A stretch of 64,000 bases of DNA from Glandiceps talaboti (lineage: Eukaryota > Hemichordata > Enteropneusta > Spengelidae): positions 8,238,658-8,302,657 of the forward strand of contig NC_135567.1 of assembly GCF_964340395.1 (NCBI RefSeq), given 5' to 3'. A model generated the notes under the pieces. That model saw only the letters and a program-made list of their open reading frames with translations, did not search any database and was not told the DNA's origin. The position numbers and the translations under genes are program-made. Below, piece by piece: positions 23,331 through 34,603 of the stretch (positions are counted from its first letter, which is position 1; each line of letters opens with the position of its first letter).

Positions 23331-23766
23331 CCAAGGGATTTATCTGATATAGAAGCAATTCAATTTGGTAAAGAAAATGAAAAACTTGTTTGTGAGTTGT
23401 ACAGAGAGTACATGAGTAACCATGGTTCACCAGTAGTGACCTCAAATGTTGAATTAATCATTAATCCATCTGTACCACATGTTGGTGGCACTCCAGATCA
23501 AAATGTGTATGATGTACTAGAACATGATCCTTTTGGTCACTTCTGTCTTGTTAATGATAATGGCAAAGTCAGGTTGAACTCCCAGCACAATTATTTCTAT
23601 CACATACAGGGTCAAATGGCCCTCAGTGGTCTTAAATAAATGGTGTGACTTTGTTGTGTACACTAGACATGATGAACTCTATGTTGAAAGAGTAAGATTC
23701 AGTGAGGAACTTTGGGTACATAAAATGTCAGCCATGGCATACTTACTGCAGTTTATATTGAAATGA
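23331..23766 (+). pseudogene. YqaJ nuclease domain, active-site deletion and frameshift
   Basis: The frame reads DIEAIQFGKENEKLVCELYR, SPVVTSNVELIINPSVPHVG, GTPDQNVYDVLEHDPFG, then NYFYHIQGQMALSGLK, and after a frameshift KWCDFVVYTRHDELYVERVR and SEELWVHKM, with a stop at 23764. These are the blocks of the YqaJ/lambda-exonuclease-like family (PD-(D/E)xK fold); the metal-binding Asp of GxxPD is present. The ExK segment that normally follows DPFG (a LLEIKCP-like block) is missing: DPFG runs directly into FCLV near 23535. The frameshift is a duplicated AAAT at 23634-23641. A TAA at 23325 lies just upstream, so the true exon start is unclear. Confidence 0.85.
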
Positions 23767-24829
23767 TCAGATACTTAACATGACAGAATTATAAGACACA
23801 GATACACAAATGTTGTAGTTCTGCTTGTAAGTCAGGAAGTGCTGGACACATTTTTCCACCAAAGGCATTTTATATTACATAGATATGTAGACTAAATTTA
23901 GCAAAAAATGAAGTGGCAAAGTCTGTAAAAATAGTCTAACTTTTGGACAGTGTTGGTATCAAAAATGCAACTCAACATACTAATTTCATATTTAGGAGCA
24001 AATCGATGTTGGCATAGATTGATAGAGGTGGTTCTGTATACACAAAGTCATGGTAACTGAGATTATGATATCGTTTAAAAAGTTCTTGATACCCAATGAT
24101 TATATGTGATATAATAATGGTGTAAAGTGTACCAGTTCCTGGATATGACCAAACAAATAACACTGTTCTCAGTTATCAAACCTCTTTGTGTATACTCAAC
24201 AATTGCTGTTTTTTGTTTTGATGTCAATTTGTTCCTGAGTGATCTTTAATAAGTGCTGTGTGTGTATTATTTGTCCTGACTGTAGTTGAAAATGATGCCT
24301 TATTTATAAACTTTACAACATATTAAAGTGAGTTGAATAATCAAGGGGAGTTAACTTTTTGCTTCTTATATAGACAGAGACTAAAACCATTGTTGCAACA
24401 TGTTGATACAAGTTTATACAGAAAGTTGATGTTATTACACTTACTGTAGGGTAATTCGTCTGATACTATGTTTTACTTTGTGCAACAATATATTTAGTTT
24501 GTCTATCATAGGTAGTTGAAAGTTTGTTTTCTGTTGTAATAAAAAAGATACATACTATTTTAAAAGAAAATCAATTTTAATGATCACTTCAAATGAGAAA
24601 TATTATGTATATAAAAGGTGCATAATCTAAGTCGAGATATTGAAATAGTAGGGAGGGAAGTAGGATACAAATATATACAGCTTTATCAGTGAGTCTCTAC
24701 TATGTTACAATATTAGCAATGAAGTATACTTCATTGCTGAATAAGCAATATTTTATCAACCCTTGCTTGGTTTTCACTAGGATAAAGCATTGTTCAGAAC
24801 AAATTTTCTCATATTTACATCTGAGATTT

Positions 24830-25560
24830 TAAGGTGATAACAAAGTAGTGAGTCGAAAGCTCAATGCTAAATATCTTGAGCTGCTTGTGTGTTACAACCT
24901 TTGTAAATCAAAGTAGTGAGTGTTATTCACCAACATCGACCATTTGGTCACATCACTTCATGGTTTAGTCAATTTCTAATACACACAAGAAAGAGTAGTA
25001 TCCTATGACCACTTGATTTGTATTCTGTGTATAATATGATGTGTAAAGTGTGATCTTTTTTTGTAAAACTAAGCAAAATATCTAAATATTGTTCCTCAAT
25101 ATTTTTCTTTGCTCAGCCATGGCAAGTATGAGTGACCTTAGGAGACTAGTCACTACTTGTCAGTAGTAACAAAACATTAGGTTACAAGTATTGTCTGGAT
25201 GAATGAAGACAAATATTGGGAATAATATAATAGTATACATCCTAAAGCATAATGTATGAACACATTTAGAAAAATAATGGTGAGGTATGTAGGCTTTGTT
25301 TGTCATAACATACAGCCATCAGGGTACATAATCTTTATTTTCGGTTCAAAAACATTAATTTGCATGGTATCATTAGATGTTATTCACCAATGTTATTCTT
25401 CATTCGGCCAAGGAAAATATGAGTGACCTAACGGGGGGGGGGGGGGGGGGGGGGGGGGTCACTATGAGTCGCTACATGAGGAGTAGGTCGTGAGTATTTT
25501 CTGGTTGAATAAAGAGAAATATTGGGGAATTATTGTAATTATACCTGTGCAAGTATAATT
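24830..25560. repeat. Local duplication with 26-G run, inside the transposon
   Basis: Segments around 25090-25290 and 25375-25590 share GAGTGACCT, GTCACTA, AAATATTGGG and AAAATAATGG in order. A run of 26 G at 25433-25458 is in the second copy. At about 24850 GAAAGCTCAATGCTAAA matches a repeat also seen at 46878. No gene is seen from 23767 to 25790; AATAAA at 24538 could be a poly(A) signal for the YqaJ-type gene. Confidence 0.5.
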
Positions 25561-25794
25561 TGTGAAATGTCAAGGAAAATAATGGATGATTTGGAACATT
25601 TTTATTCATAATTTGTATATATATATGATGTGTTCAATCAGTACATCAGAAATAAATAAAGTTTATTTTCAAGAGATAACCTTTTGTAGTGTTGAACTTT
25701 ATATTTATTCAAAAAAATGCACTTTTAATAAAGAATACACCACATTACTATCATCCCCATCACATCCCTATTTACACTGTGACCTAAATATCTC

Positions 25795-26430
25795 AACATG
25801 ACAAAAAATGGGTTTTTGGAACTTCACTAGACTACAGCACACTAACTAAATCTGTTATATGGATCCATACAATGTCCAAGGGATCACCTGATCAAAAATG
25901 TGTCACCCCTTTATCCTTCTAATAGCCCGCTCAATATGTATTCAGACACTGGCTATTTTCTGGGTGTCAAAAACATCACTGGATTTCATTTGATTTTGTC
26001 CTGGTTGACATTTGGGGGGAATATTTAGTGTTACACCCCTGTCAATTAACATGTCCCAATTCAAAACCTTTGTCAGCCATCAAACTGTCATTTTGTTCTA
26101 GTAAATCAAGAATTCCACATTTCTCTGTGATAATCCTGTCAGATGTTGACTCTCCAAATAAATTACTAATAAATAATACACAAACTGATGAATTTATTCC
26201 CACTAACTAAGCCTTTGAATGTGTCATGTGACTTGTACTCTGACCAAAGTTCAGACGGGATTGAGTAGTCCTTTGACACTTCACATTTTAATTCAGTACA
26301 ATCAATAATACACCTTGTACTTGGATACTTAAATACTATAGGCATGTTCTTATCAACTAAGTCTCTACTAGGCCAGATACGAAGTTCACAAAATTGTACA
26401 ACAAGCTGTAGCACGTACAATACCACCTTC
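25795..26430 (-). pseudogene. DDE transposase (DDE_Tnp_4-like) remnant of the ISL2EU-like element
   Basis: Read on the minus strand the blocks are FCELRIWPSRDLVDKNMPIV, RCIIDCTELKCEVSKDY with the first catalytic Asp (26292-26309), PSELWSEYKSHDTFKGLV, then after frameshifts TEKCGILDLLEQNDSLMADK with the second Asp (26072-26080), DRGVTLNIPPKCQPGQNQ, IHIERAIRRIKG with the Glu (about 25915-25945) and FQKPIF. Frameshifts occur after KGLVSGN (about 26200) and near 26045, with stops at about 25930 and 25910. The N-terminal region (usually a THAP-like DNA-binding domain and HTH) is absent: the coding match begins only about 140 bp inside the inverted repeat, so this copy has an internal deletion. Confidence 0.85.
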
Positions 26431-26521
26431 CCATGCTTGTATATAATTCACTATCGATAAGTTTGTAACCCGATACACTGGTTGCTAATGTAAAAAAAAT
26501 GTGGCACGTCTCTGAACTTTA

Positions 26522-26572
26522 CCCCTTTAGCCTCGTTCTGATTAACATCTGGGTACCTTTCCGTAGAGGTGT
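26522..26572. repeat. Right terminal inverted repeat of ISL2EU-like element
   Basis: On the plus strand it reads CCCCTTTAGCCTCGTT and ends TAGAGGTGT, followed by the AT duplication and the PS1 flank TCCCCTGACCCC. Confidence 0.9.
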
Positions 26573-26574
26573 AT

Positions 26575-26830
26575 TCCCCTGACCCCCCCCCCCCTCTCCT
26601 GTAATTACTGAAGGCTTCCTAATTTTAACTTGCATCATAATTGGGTTTGACTCCATAATTCTTCATTTCAATTTAGTTTTGCTTTTTAAAACTATATACA
26701 ATGGAGTCTAGTTATACTGAAACAGAGTATTCTGGTTTGACAAAAATCCTATTCACATCTCACTGTCAGTCACAACAACAATCCTACCAACATTACTACC
26801 TGAGGTACATTTCTATATATCAGATATTGA
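26575..26830. repeat. PS1 repeat, right part
   Basis: AATTACTGAAGGCTTCCTAA, AAAACTATATACAATGGA and CAATCCTACCAACATTACTA match PS2 (32810-33000) and PS3 (40863-41075) in order. Confidence 0.75.
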
Positions 26831-27324
26831 TATTGAATTTCATCATAACAGGAGGCATACATGATGGATGTGACTTATTTCAAAAGTAAGAGGTAACAAT
26901 TAAATGCAGCTTATTCCTCTCTTTTTTTTGGAGAACCCCCTCCCCCGTCTAGTTTAATATTTTTTCAGAGACTCTTCTGATTCCTCAGACCTCCCCAGGT
27001 CATAATGACTCCTCCCTAATAAAGTATAGTGAAAAGACTATCATTCATTTTCACTCATGAATAGTTAAATTAGTTTACTCAGAAAACAATAGTGGTCCTT
27101 CTAACAAGACTTATAAAGTTATGTATATTGATCAGAACTTTAACCTGGTGTATCTCTGAAACTAAATGTCATGCAGGTTACGTACAATCATGAAATGGTT
27201 CCCTAGCAACCAAACTTTATGGAAATGGTTGTATTTTCTGGAGTTCTGTTCCCCTTTAATATAAATTGGCAGTACACACCTTAGCCATATGTATGTATAA
27301 AATGTACACCATGTGTATTCATAA
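26831..27324. other. Intron sequence; reverse MITE-like end at 27140-27259
   Basis: A block ending GTTCTGTTCCCCTTTAA at 27259 is the reverse complement of a TTAAAGGGGAACA terminus also seen at 49264, which suggests one end of a MITE-like element. The rest shows no feature. Confidence 0.4.
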
Positions 27325-27439
27325 GTAATGTCCCCACCAAATACTAAGGCGATCGGTCAGACGGACACACACACACACACACACTCACACACATTTCACC
27401 ATGCCTATAGCCCTACTGAACCTAGATCAGTTGTGCTAA
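27325..27439 (+). mobile_element. H element 3' end fragment
   Basis: Only the last ~115 bases are present: GTCCCCACCAAATACTAAG, a short (CA)n, CATGCCTATAGCCCTACTGA and CAGTTGTGCTAA. The hairpin is shortened (ACTGA/TCAGT). Confidence 0.6.
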
Positions 27440-27861
27440 AAATGGTGACTCTCATATATACTGACAGTTGTGCATCAGTACATCCAGTGGTGGTTGGCAA
27501 GAAAACAATAACTGGTGTAATGTAATGTGATTCTGACACCCCTCCAACCAAAAAAAGAGAAAAGCTTGGCATTCCTCTCATGTGACCTTAAATCACCCAT
27601 CGATATAATCATCAATATAACCAGCAATTGGCAAAAAGAAAACAATGGTAGTCAGCACTCGGTGTGATAAAACCTCCACTGGTTTTCAAAATACAGAGTT
27701 GTTCATCATTTTGAAAAAGTGATTTTTTTTCGGATGAATTATTTGCCTGTGTTCTATATTTGGCCTGTGTTCTGTTTTGTCTTTAAGTGATTTTAGCCAA
27801 AATATGATAGAGTGTTGACAATGGAAAACAAAATTTACATAATAAATGTAATAATGTAAAT
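27440..27861. other. Intron sequence, nothing recognised
   Basis: Between the H fragment and the duplicated segment at 27862 I see no gene, RNA or repeat. Confidence 0.4.
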
Positions 27862-28590
27862 GGAAGACAAGCAGAATAAGTGAAACATTCTACTAACTGG
27901 AGATAAGTATAAGTTTTTTGAGATTTAAGTCTTTTTACGTAAACAGATTATAAACCTTGTACATATCAGTACTCAGCATGGTTAGCCTGGAAATGTTTGA
28001 TATTGATAAGAGAATAATTTGAATTGGTAGTGTGGGATGGACGTGAAAGCACTGGCTTCCTAAATAATTTCAACAAAAAAATTAAAGAATAAAATTGTGA
28101 CCAACTTCAACAATAAATACATTTTTTTTGCTTACAGATTGATACATGAGAAAGGATTTGCCGATTTGTAAGTTCTGTTACAATATGCTATATATGATAC
28201 TCTTAAGTTACCAATAATAATGTATCTTGAACGAGGATGTAACTTGAACTCTCTCTCTCCCCCAACATGTCATCAGTCTTATAAGAATACAACAGTCGTT
28301 ATAATGCTCTAACAATCTGTGTTTGTGTTATTTATTTATAACCATCCACAATTAAAACAAGTTTTACCATGGAAGTATCACCTACCATTCTAGAATGGTA
28401 AACTCCAAACAAATTTGTCTTTACAGATGTCACATACATGTACATATACTGTTATACATGTGCAATCTTATTGAATATATATTTTAATGAACCATTTGTG
28501 ATAGTTTTGATTAGAATGGAATTCAATGCAAGGATTACATGTCTTGTTAAAACAATATTACAGAGTTTGTTGCAATACAGAAATGAATCA
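27862..28590. repeat. Duplicated segment (pair with 7258-7765)
   Basis: Same order of shared blocks as the left copy, with about 210 extra bases (28168-28375) beginning GTAAGTTCTGTT directly after GATTTGCCGATTT. TTACAG|ATTGATACATGAGAAAGG before it and GTAAGT after it look like a 31-base exon, but no frame links it to anything. Confidence 0.55.
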
Positions 28591-29504
28591 TTTATACCAT
28601 TCAGGTATCTCCCCTTATACCTCAATGATAATATTACCTTAACTACCTTGTCCATACCTAGTGAAATCTCACAAAGGTGTAATAGACCATGTATTTGTTG
28701 AGAGACTATAACATGAACCAATATGATGAACTGACAAATCCCATTTTAATATAATTACATTATCGTTTCAAATCTAAAAGGGACAGTACCTCCTTCCCTG
28801 AGCTTTACCATCTATTTAGTGTAAATGGGTTTGTATATTGACATACAAATGTAATTATCCAAAAACTGTCAAATGACCCTTTTTCTTTTTTTCAACATTT
28901 TAAAGACTCAAGCATCACAACTACACCAAAATCAATTGTTCGTCAGTTAACAGTTACACAAGCCAATATCAAATGTTGAACACAACTTAAATATGTTTAT
29001 ATTCTTCAAATATTTTGTGATGTAATCTAACATGATTTCACTCACGCTGTTTTAATTAGACATGATAACTGACAAGACTATCTATCATAACATCTCTGTA
29101 GACCACAATAACAAAACTATTGGAATAAAGTTACAAGTACTGAATACAACTTTTGTCAGAAGAGCAAAACACTTCCTTGTTAAATAACCAGAAAGAGTTT
29201 TGAAAAGAATCAATATCTGTGACCCTGTCATATTCTTACACAGTTTTATAAGAAAGAGATGACAGTAATATATCATCATTTATTTTGTGTACTATATAAT
29301 ACACTGAACAACATTCATATGATTTTAGATTTTTTTTTTAAAAGAATGAGTTTCACAAGAATAATATATAATCCACTATAAGTGTATACATTAATTTTGA
29401 CAAATATATCTCGGCTAATGATAAAAAATTATAATATAATGAATGTTCTTTGGCACTTTATAAGATTTTCTTAATTTTAATCAAACATTCTCTTTGTTGC
29501 AGTT
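28591..29504. other. Intron sequence, nothing recognised
   Basis: AT-rich sequence with no coding or repeat pattern that I can support. Confidence 0.4.
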
Positions 29505-29702
29505 AAATTGGTGAAGAATTCAGAAGAAGACATAACATTCTAGGAAGAGATTGGCACATATAGGATGTCTAAAGAAGAAGGGGAAACCAGTGGTGTCAGC
29601 GTTACCAATGTGTATTTATTGCGATGGAGAATCTAGGTGTTTGATAATTTCACCAAAATTGTGGATGAAAGACTTAAAACAAAATGAAGAACACATCTTT
29701 GG
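29505..29702 (+). other. Exon-like patch of unknown origin
   Basis: TTTGTTGCAG at about 29495-29504 resembles an acceptor and is followed by about 190 bases of more codon-like composition, with open stretches in shifting frames (for example KLVKNSEEDITF, then SKEEGETSGVSVTNVYLLRW). I recognise no family. It may be a decayed coding fragment, or nothing. Confidence 0.2.
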
Positions 29703-29830
29703 AACAACACAACACAACACAACACAACACAACACAACACAACACAACTCAACACAACACAACACAACACAACACAACACAGCACAGCACAACACAACAC
29801 AACACAACACAGCACAACACAGCACACCTC
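29703..29830. repeat. AACAC pentanucleotide microsatellite
   Basis: About 25 AACAC units with scattered substitutions giving AACTC, AGCAC and similar. All reading frames across it stay open by periodicity and are not genes. Confidence 0.9.
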
Positions 29831-30439
29831 ACAACAGACACAATTGGTGAAAGTTTTGTTTCCGACAGAGTGTGACCTCGAAGTCTAAATCAGACTACAT
29901 TTAAGACAGCGTATCCTGTAATGATGTTGACATACAAAATTAATAACTGCATCCCAAGAATACTGCATGTTGAATACACCATGGAGGTATTAGGGGAGAA
30001 CCTAACACCTCATTGAATATACCAAGGACTGTTCTAAGGGAGCCTTCACTAATTACAAAGGGGAGGGGAGGGGAGGAAAGGGACAGGGGAAATCAGGCCT
30101 GGACTGTTACATAAAAGGTGACCCTCCCCAGATTCTGTTGAGCCAAAAGTGTCCCTCCCTAAATTTCCTTCCTTAAAAATACGGCCCTTCCTCAGTTAAA
30201 TATTTTTAAAACATGGTTTGAATGCTGTCAGACATGGAAAGGGACTGGAATCAATTGGTTTAAAAGAAGTAATTCCACTGCTTCCACCACATTGAAAGTT
30301 TTAAAGGCATTGGTTATTTCTCCAACTACTACTACCACAGTATATTTGTGTCAACTCATTGCATTAATCAGTACCTGTGTTTGGATTTCAATGGCTGAGT
30401 TGCAGGCCAGAACATTAACTCCAAAATACTAGTTGGCTC
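29831..30439. other. Intron sequence, nothing recognised
   Basis: Contains a short GGGGA-rich patch at 30060-30092; no gene or clear repeat. Confidence 0.4.
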
Positions 30440-31000
30440 CAAATGTTGTCGTTGGGACTGTCAACATATCTAAACATTATCCCTAATACCTTACCCAACT
30501 GTTCCCGTTTTACTCCTGTGAGACCCACTTCTCTCTTCACAACTGATAATTAATTCACTATATGCCATATGGTTGTCAGCAGCGGTTTGATGACATGGTT
30601 TGATATAATGATACCTAACCCTAAACAAAAATTTAAGGCAACATTGGGTTGTTCATTACCATAGTTACAAGGGTGATATAGTAAAAGTGAAATAACAATG
30701 AAAAGATGATATTAATTTTTAGGGCTCACTAATTGTACCCGTACCAACTATATTGCATGGTTAGGCTGTTTATTACAAGGATGTTATAGTAAAAGTTAAA
30801 TATGTTTTGAGCACCTCATACCCATAGCTAACTACAATATTAATTTTTGAGGGTCACTAAGTATTCACTTACTGGCTGTTTCGCATGGTGTTTGCATACA
30901 ACAGGATTTCAACAACACAAAATAATGCTAGACTAGACAATACCATTAGTCAATGTGAAATGTGTTGCTCCCCTCATCTCATTTCCTAAAATATGGCCCT
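30440..31000. repeat. PS2 repeat, left part
   Basis: It contains CACTATATGCCATATGGTTG (30557), CATGGTTTGATATAATGATA, TTCATTACCATAGTTACAAG and GTCACTAAGTATTCACTTAC. All have counterparts in PS3 at 40350-40795. This copy lacks the LINE, and the SINE interrupts it at 31000/31001. Confidence 0.75.
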
Positions 31001-31480
31001 GTCAACCGGCTCCCTGTAGCGTAGTGGTTAGCGCACAGGATTAGCAGTCGGGAGGTCACGGGTTCGAATCCCACTGGAAACAGGGGATTTTCTGTGACCG
31101 ACCCAAACCCAGGATGAGTGTTCTACAGACTCGATGGGTAGGCTGTATCACTCAGCCGTGTCTCACTCACAAGACGAGTGCGAATTTGGGGGGACTCCTG
31201 GAGTAATGACTCAAAAAGTCGGGGACGATTACTCACACGGAGCCCGCAGGTGCTATGTTTGCCGGGCCTGGGTGACTCTGGAATAGCCTGTGGACTGACT
31301 GGGAAAGCCTTGACAGTTCCACAGCAACTTGATATAGAGCGTGCTACATAGCCCTGTCACGTAGTCCCAAACCCGAATGGATCTCTGTAGCATTTGTGTT
31401 TGTTTGTTTGTATTTGTCTGCATAACAGAAAATCGCTGAGAGGAATTCCCAGCACAAAAATTTTTAAAGAAAAAAAAAAA
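31001..31480 (+). mobile_element. tRNA-derived SINE with 10-bp TSD
   Basis: The 5' head has an RNA polymerase III A box (TAGCGTAGTGGTTAGCGCA, 31017) and a B box (GGTTCGAATCC, 31061-31071), as in a tRNA. A ~390-bp body of unknown origin follows, then AAAGAAAAAAAAAAA. It is flanked by ATATGGCCCT at 30991-31000 and 31481-31490. The PS3 paralogue reads through the site (AAAATATGACCCTTCTCC at 40787). It is non-autonomous, transcribed by Pol III and mobilised by a LINE; which LINE is unknown. Confidence 0.85.
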
Positions 31481-31507
31481 ATATGGCCCTCCCCAAGATA
31501 TGATTTG
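31481..31507. repeat. PS2 repeat between SINE and H element
   Basis: Short stretch ATATGGCCCTCCCCAAGATA then GATTTGTA, equivalent to PS3 CCAAGAACCGATTTGTAAA at 40802-40820. Confidence 0.65.
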
Positions 31508-32763
31508 TAAAAATACCGCCAATGGCATTGTAGCACAACTGTACAGTTTTTAAAAATGTTTCTCCATATGCTAGTCCATGCTAACAACAGGTGTTCATTT
31601 GCTGAATGACTACCCAGTTGCCTAGCCAACCATGTTGCTAACTTTGCAATATACGCTATCATTTGGCTGTTACTATGGGCGTTGTCATGTTGTTAGATAT
31701 ATTTGCATACATTTTTGCATTTTTTGTTCACTTGTGTATGAATTCCTGATATTATCTTTGCAAAATATATCATCATTTGGCTGTTGCTATGGGCGTGGTC
31801 TTCTTGTTAGACATATTTGCATACATTTTAAAATGTTTATTCATTTATTTTTCAATTCCTGTTGTTGTCTTTTCAATATACGTGATTATTTGGCTGTTGC
31901 TATGGGCGTGGTCTTGTTGCTAGGCAAATTATGTACATTTTTGAATGTTTATTCAATCGTGTATTATTCCGTTATCTTTGTGAAATACACGACCGTTTGG
32001 ATGTTGCTAAGGGCGTGGTCATGGTTGCTAGGGATATTTGCATACATTTTTTGAATGTTTACTCGCTTGCCTACCAGATGTTATTATTTTTGACCAAAAT
32101 ATACTGCCATTTGGTTGTTGCTAAGGGCGTGGTCATGGTTGCCAGGGCCAATTGTGTCAAAATATTTTGAAGGAAATCTGCATAATAACACTTCTAGAAA
32201 CATCTCACCAAGTTTCAGTCTCATTGACGAAATACTTTGTGAGATAGAATTCTTTCACTCAAAATGAACATTTTCACACCTATTTTGCATATCACTCATG
32301 ACATCACTGTATGCTTAATATTTCTTCATCTATACATCCCTAGATGCATTCCCATTAAATTTCAGCCCAATCTGCTCAGTAGTTTTGGAATTATTGATTT
32401 TTGACCAAAAAGACACATGTTTAGCCCTAATCACCATGTCATGAACAAATCTGATTTTACACACCCCTTAAGAATGTTCCCACCAAATTTCGCACCAATC
32501 TGCCCAGGAGTTTCTAAGTTTGAGTTTTTTTTCAACAAAAATCACATTTTTTTTACCCAAATCACACACCTGTAATGCGATTATTTTCATTTGAACAATT
32601 TCCCAACTAGACCCCACAAATAATGTCTCCACCAAATACCAAAGCAATCGGGTTGGCAGTTTTTGAGTTTAAGTAATCAACACACACACACATACATACA
32701 CAGACAGACACCACTCCATGCCTATAGCACTACTGAACCTACATTGTAGTTCAGTTGTACTAA
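31508..32763 (+). mobile_element. H element inserted in PS2
   Basis: 5' end AAAAATACCGCCAATGGCAT, about five internal units, second module, short (CA)n with CATACATACA, and 3' end GTTCAGTTGTACTAA at 32763. Its hairpin is longer than usual (ACTGAACCTAC against GTAGTTCAGT). The flanks are TTTGTAAAAA on the left and TAAAAAGAGACC on the right; the empty PS3 site reads TTTGTAAAGGGTGACC. Confidence 0.8.
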
Positions 32764-33060
32764 AAAGAGACCCCACCCCCTCCTAATCCCCCCAACCCTC
32801 CCCTTATTAATTACTGAAGGCTTCCTAATTTAACTTGTTTCATCTCTAATGTTCAATTTAATAAGATTTGTTTTTTAAAACTATATACAATAGAATTTAG
32901 TTATCCTGAAACAGCATTCTGGCTTGATACAAATCTCATTCATATTGCTATATCTTACTATTACTCACAACAAAAATCCTACCAACATTACTATATGTGG
33001 TACATTTCTTTCTGTAAAAATACCATTATTTTAGCATATCATCACCAACTAAGTATATAT
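32764..33060. repeat. PS2 repeat, right part
   Basis: CCTCCTAATCCCCCCAACCC is the empty ISL2EU-like site; then TTAATTACTGAAGGCTTCCT and CCAACTAAGTATATATTGTT follow. It ends where the CATA microsatellite begins. Confidence 0.75.
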
Positions 33061-33079
33061 TGTTACTCAATATACATAC

Positions 33080-33148
33080 TTATGTACAAACATACATACA
33101 TACATACATACATACATACATACATACACAAACACATACATACACACA

Positions 33149-33214
<66 letters not shown>

Positions 33215-33252
33215 CATACATACATACATACATATATACATACATACATACA

Positions 33253-33286
<34 letters not shown>

Positions 33287-33299
33287 CATACATACATAA
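33080..33299. repeat. CATA tetranucleotide microsatellite
   Basis: About 55 CATA units with scattered CACA and TATA interruptions. Reading frames of Tyr/Ile/His/Thr repeats across it are artefacts. Confidence 0.95.
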
Positions 33300-33445
33300 A
33301 TAACAAGTTATTTATCAACAATCACAAATATACAGACATGAATTATATACTATATAGCATACTAATCACAACTATCAATGTATAATTTTGACTGATGTGT
33401 AAATACTGGTAGCCAACCATCACCCGTAATGAGGCCTGAAAGAAT

Positions 33446-33785
33446 CATTTGTTTGGTTCCGGTTACCTGATCCCCACTTAGCGTTTTACTGCTGACCCTA
33501 AACCGACCCTTTACGCATTCGAATAAAAAATCACAAAAATTGTTGTTTCACGAGAAATAGTGGATGCGAAAACTGATAATAATTTCAAAAGACAAAATAA
33601 AGCTGTTCTTCCAATCTGCAATGGCTGTACATCTGATGAGGAGAAACCAATAACACAGAGACCATTTGGAAAACAATAGAAAACCTGAACTAGACACTCA
33701 CACTCACACATGAAAATAAACAAACAACAAATCTACCTATCCCACCTATTCTAAAATTGAGCTTAGTAGGAACCACACAATTTAA
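33446..33785. mobile_element. Second copy of the GGTTCC-bounded repeat
   Basis: Begins TTTGGTTCCGGTTACCTGAT and ends near TAGGAACCACACAATTT, matching 4378-4725 along its length, with AAATGGCTGTACATCTGAT-type internal blocks. Confidence 0.5.
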
Positions 33786-34603
33786 AATAGAATTACAATG
33801 GAGTGACTAATTGTAATGTATTAGAATAATTAGATTGTACTTTATTTCAGTTAATTATGTCAATATTTAATTGAAATGGTGTGCTATATTCTTCATGTAT
33901 ACATATTTATCAGTTGACACATATTCATAGATATTTTAAGCAATTAAACCACACAACACAGATATAAATTAAGTTATTTTTATAAACTTTAGTTCTTGAG
34001 TTATTTCATGATTTCATATCACAAACATACCTAGGTGTTCATTACCTCACATAAAACAAAGTGAATACATATTCATGTTTCAGCTAATACATGTGTATCT
34101 GTTGACTCCCATGAGTCCATAGCAAAGACAAACACTGAACGATGTCTGAGCAACTTGATAGGGGGCACAGGCTGAGTTTGTCAAATATTTTATTCACCTG
34201 AAAGTAGTTAATAAAACCCTAAATATTCTAGTATAGTTTTAATATGGACACATGCCATCTATGGTTATTTTTGAGGCATCGACGCAACAATACAATCAAT
34301 GCTGATAGAATGATAGCAAATAAAATGTTTCATTTGATATATTTGAATTATTATAAAATGAAATTATTATTCTTGTCTTCCTAATTGTTGTGTCCCTAAA
34401 TTGGTATGTCCCCATTAGTAATGATATAGCCACATGGCTGTTGAGTGTTGACTGCCAAATAATCGCCCTGAGCTTCTATTTAGTTCCTCTGTTGTTGTTT
34501 CCGAATTTGCTGATTTTCCGAATAGTGGCCCAAGGCTAGTTTTCGGAAAACTCCAGTATATAATACAATAATTATTGTCATCTTGCATTGTTACTATAGT
34601 TGA
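33786..34603. other. Intron sequence, nothing recognised
   Basis: AT-rich sequence without coding or repeat pattern that I can support. Confidence 0.4.

Larger units (their letters stand above)
20316..26572. mobile_element. ISL2EU-like DNA transposon with YqaJ gene and DDE transposase
   Basis: Inverted terminal repeats of 51 bp (about 88% identical, no indels) bound 6,257 bp and are flanked by AT on both sides (20314-20315 and 26573-26574). Inside are a spliced plus-strand gene for a YqaJ-type nuclease (20405-23766) and a convergent minus-strand transposase remnant with recognisable D, D and E blocks (25795-26430). From memory, this two-gene plan with a 2-bp duplication matches the ISL2EU (IS4EU) superfamily; PIF/Harbinger elements have 3-bp duplications and a Myb-like partner. 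Both genes are damaged, so the copy is dead. It sits in the PS1 repeat; PS2 and PS3 show the empty site. Confidence 0.85.

Noticed and set aside
28134-28167. A 31-base exon (TTACAG ... GTAAGT)
   Set aside because: Both splice-like signals are present, but no neighbouring exon or frame was found, and the paralogous copy at about 7520 lacks the GTAAGT.
29551-29850. A 99-codon open frame over the AACAC repeat
   Set aside because: Its second half is the pentanucleotide repeat, open in all phases; the first half has no recognisable family.
31008-31085. A functional tRNA gene
   Set aside because: The A and B boxes are good, but the sequence continues into a 480-bp body with an A-rich tail and flanking 10-bp duplications, so it is a SINE head. 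A matching acceptor stem is not evident.
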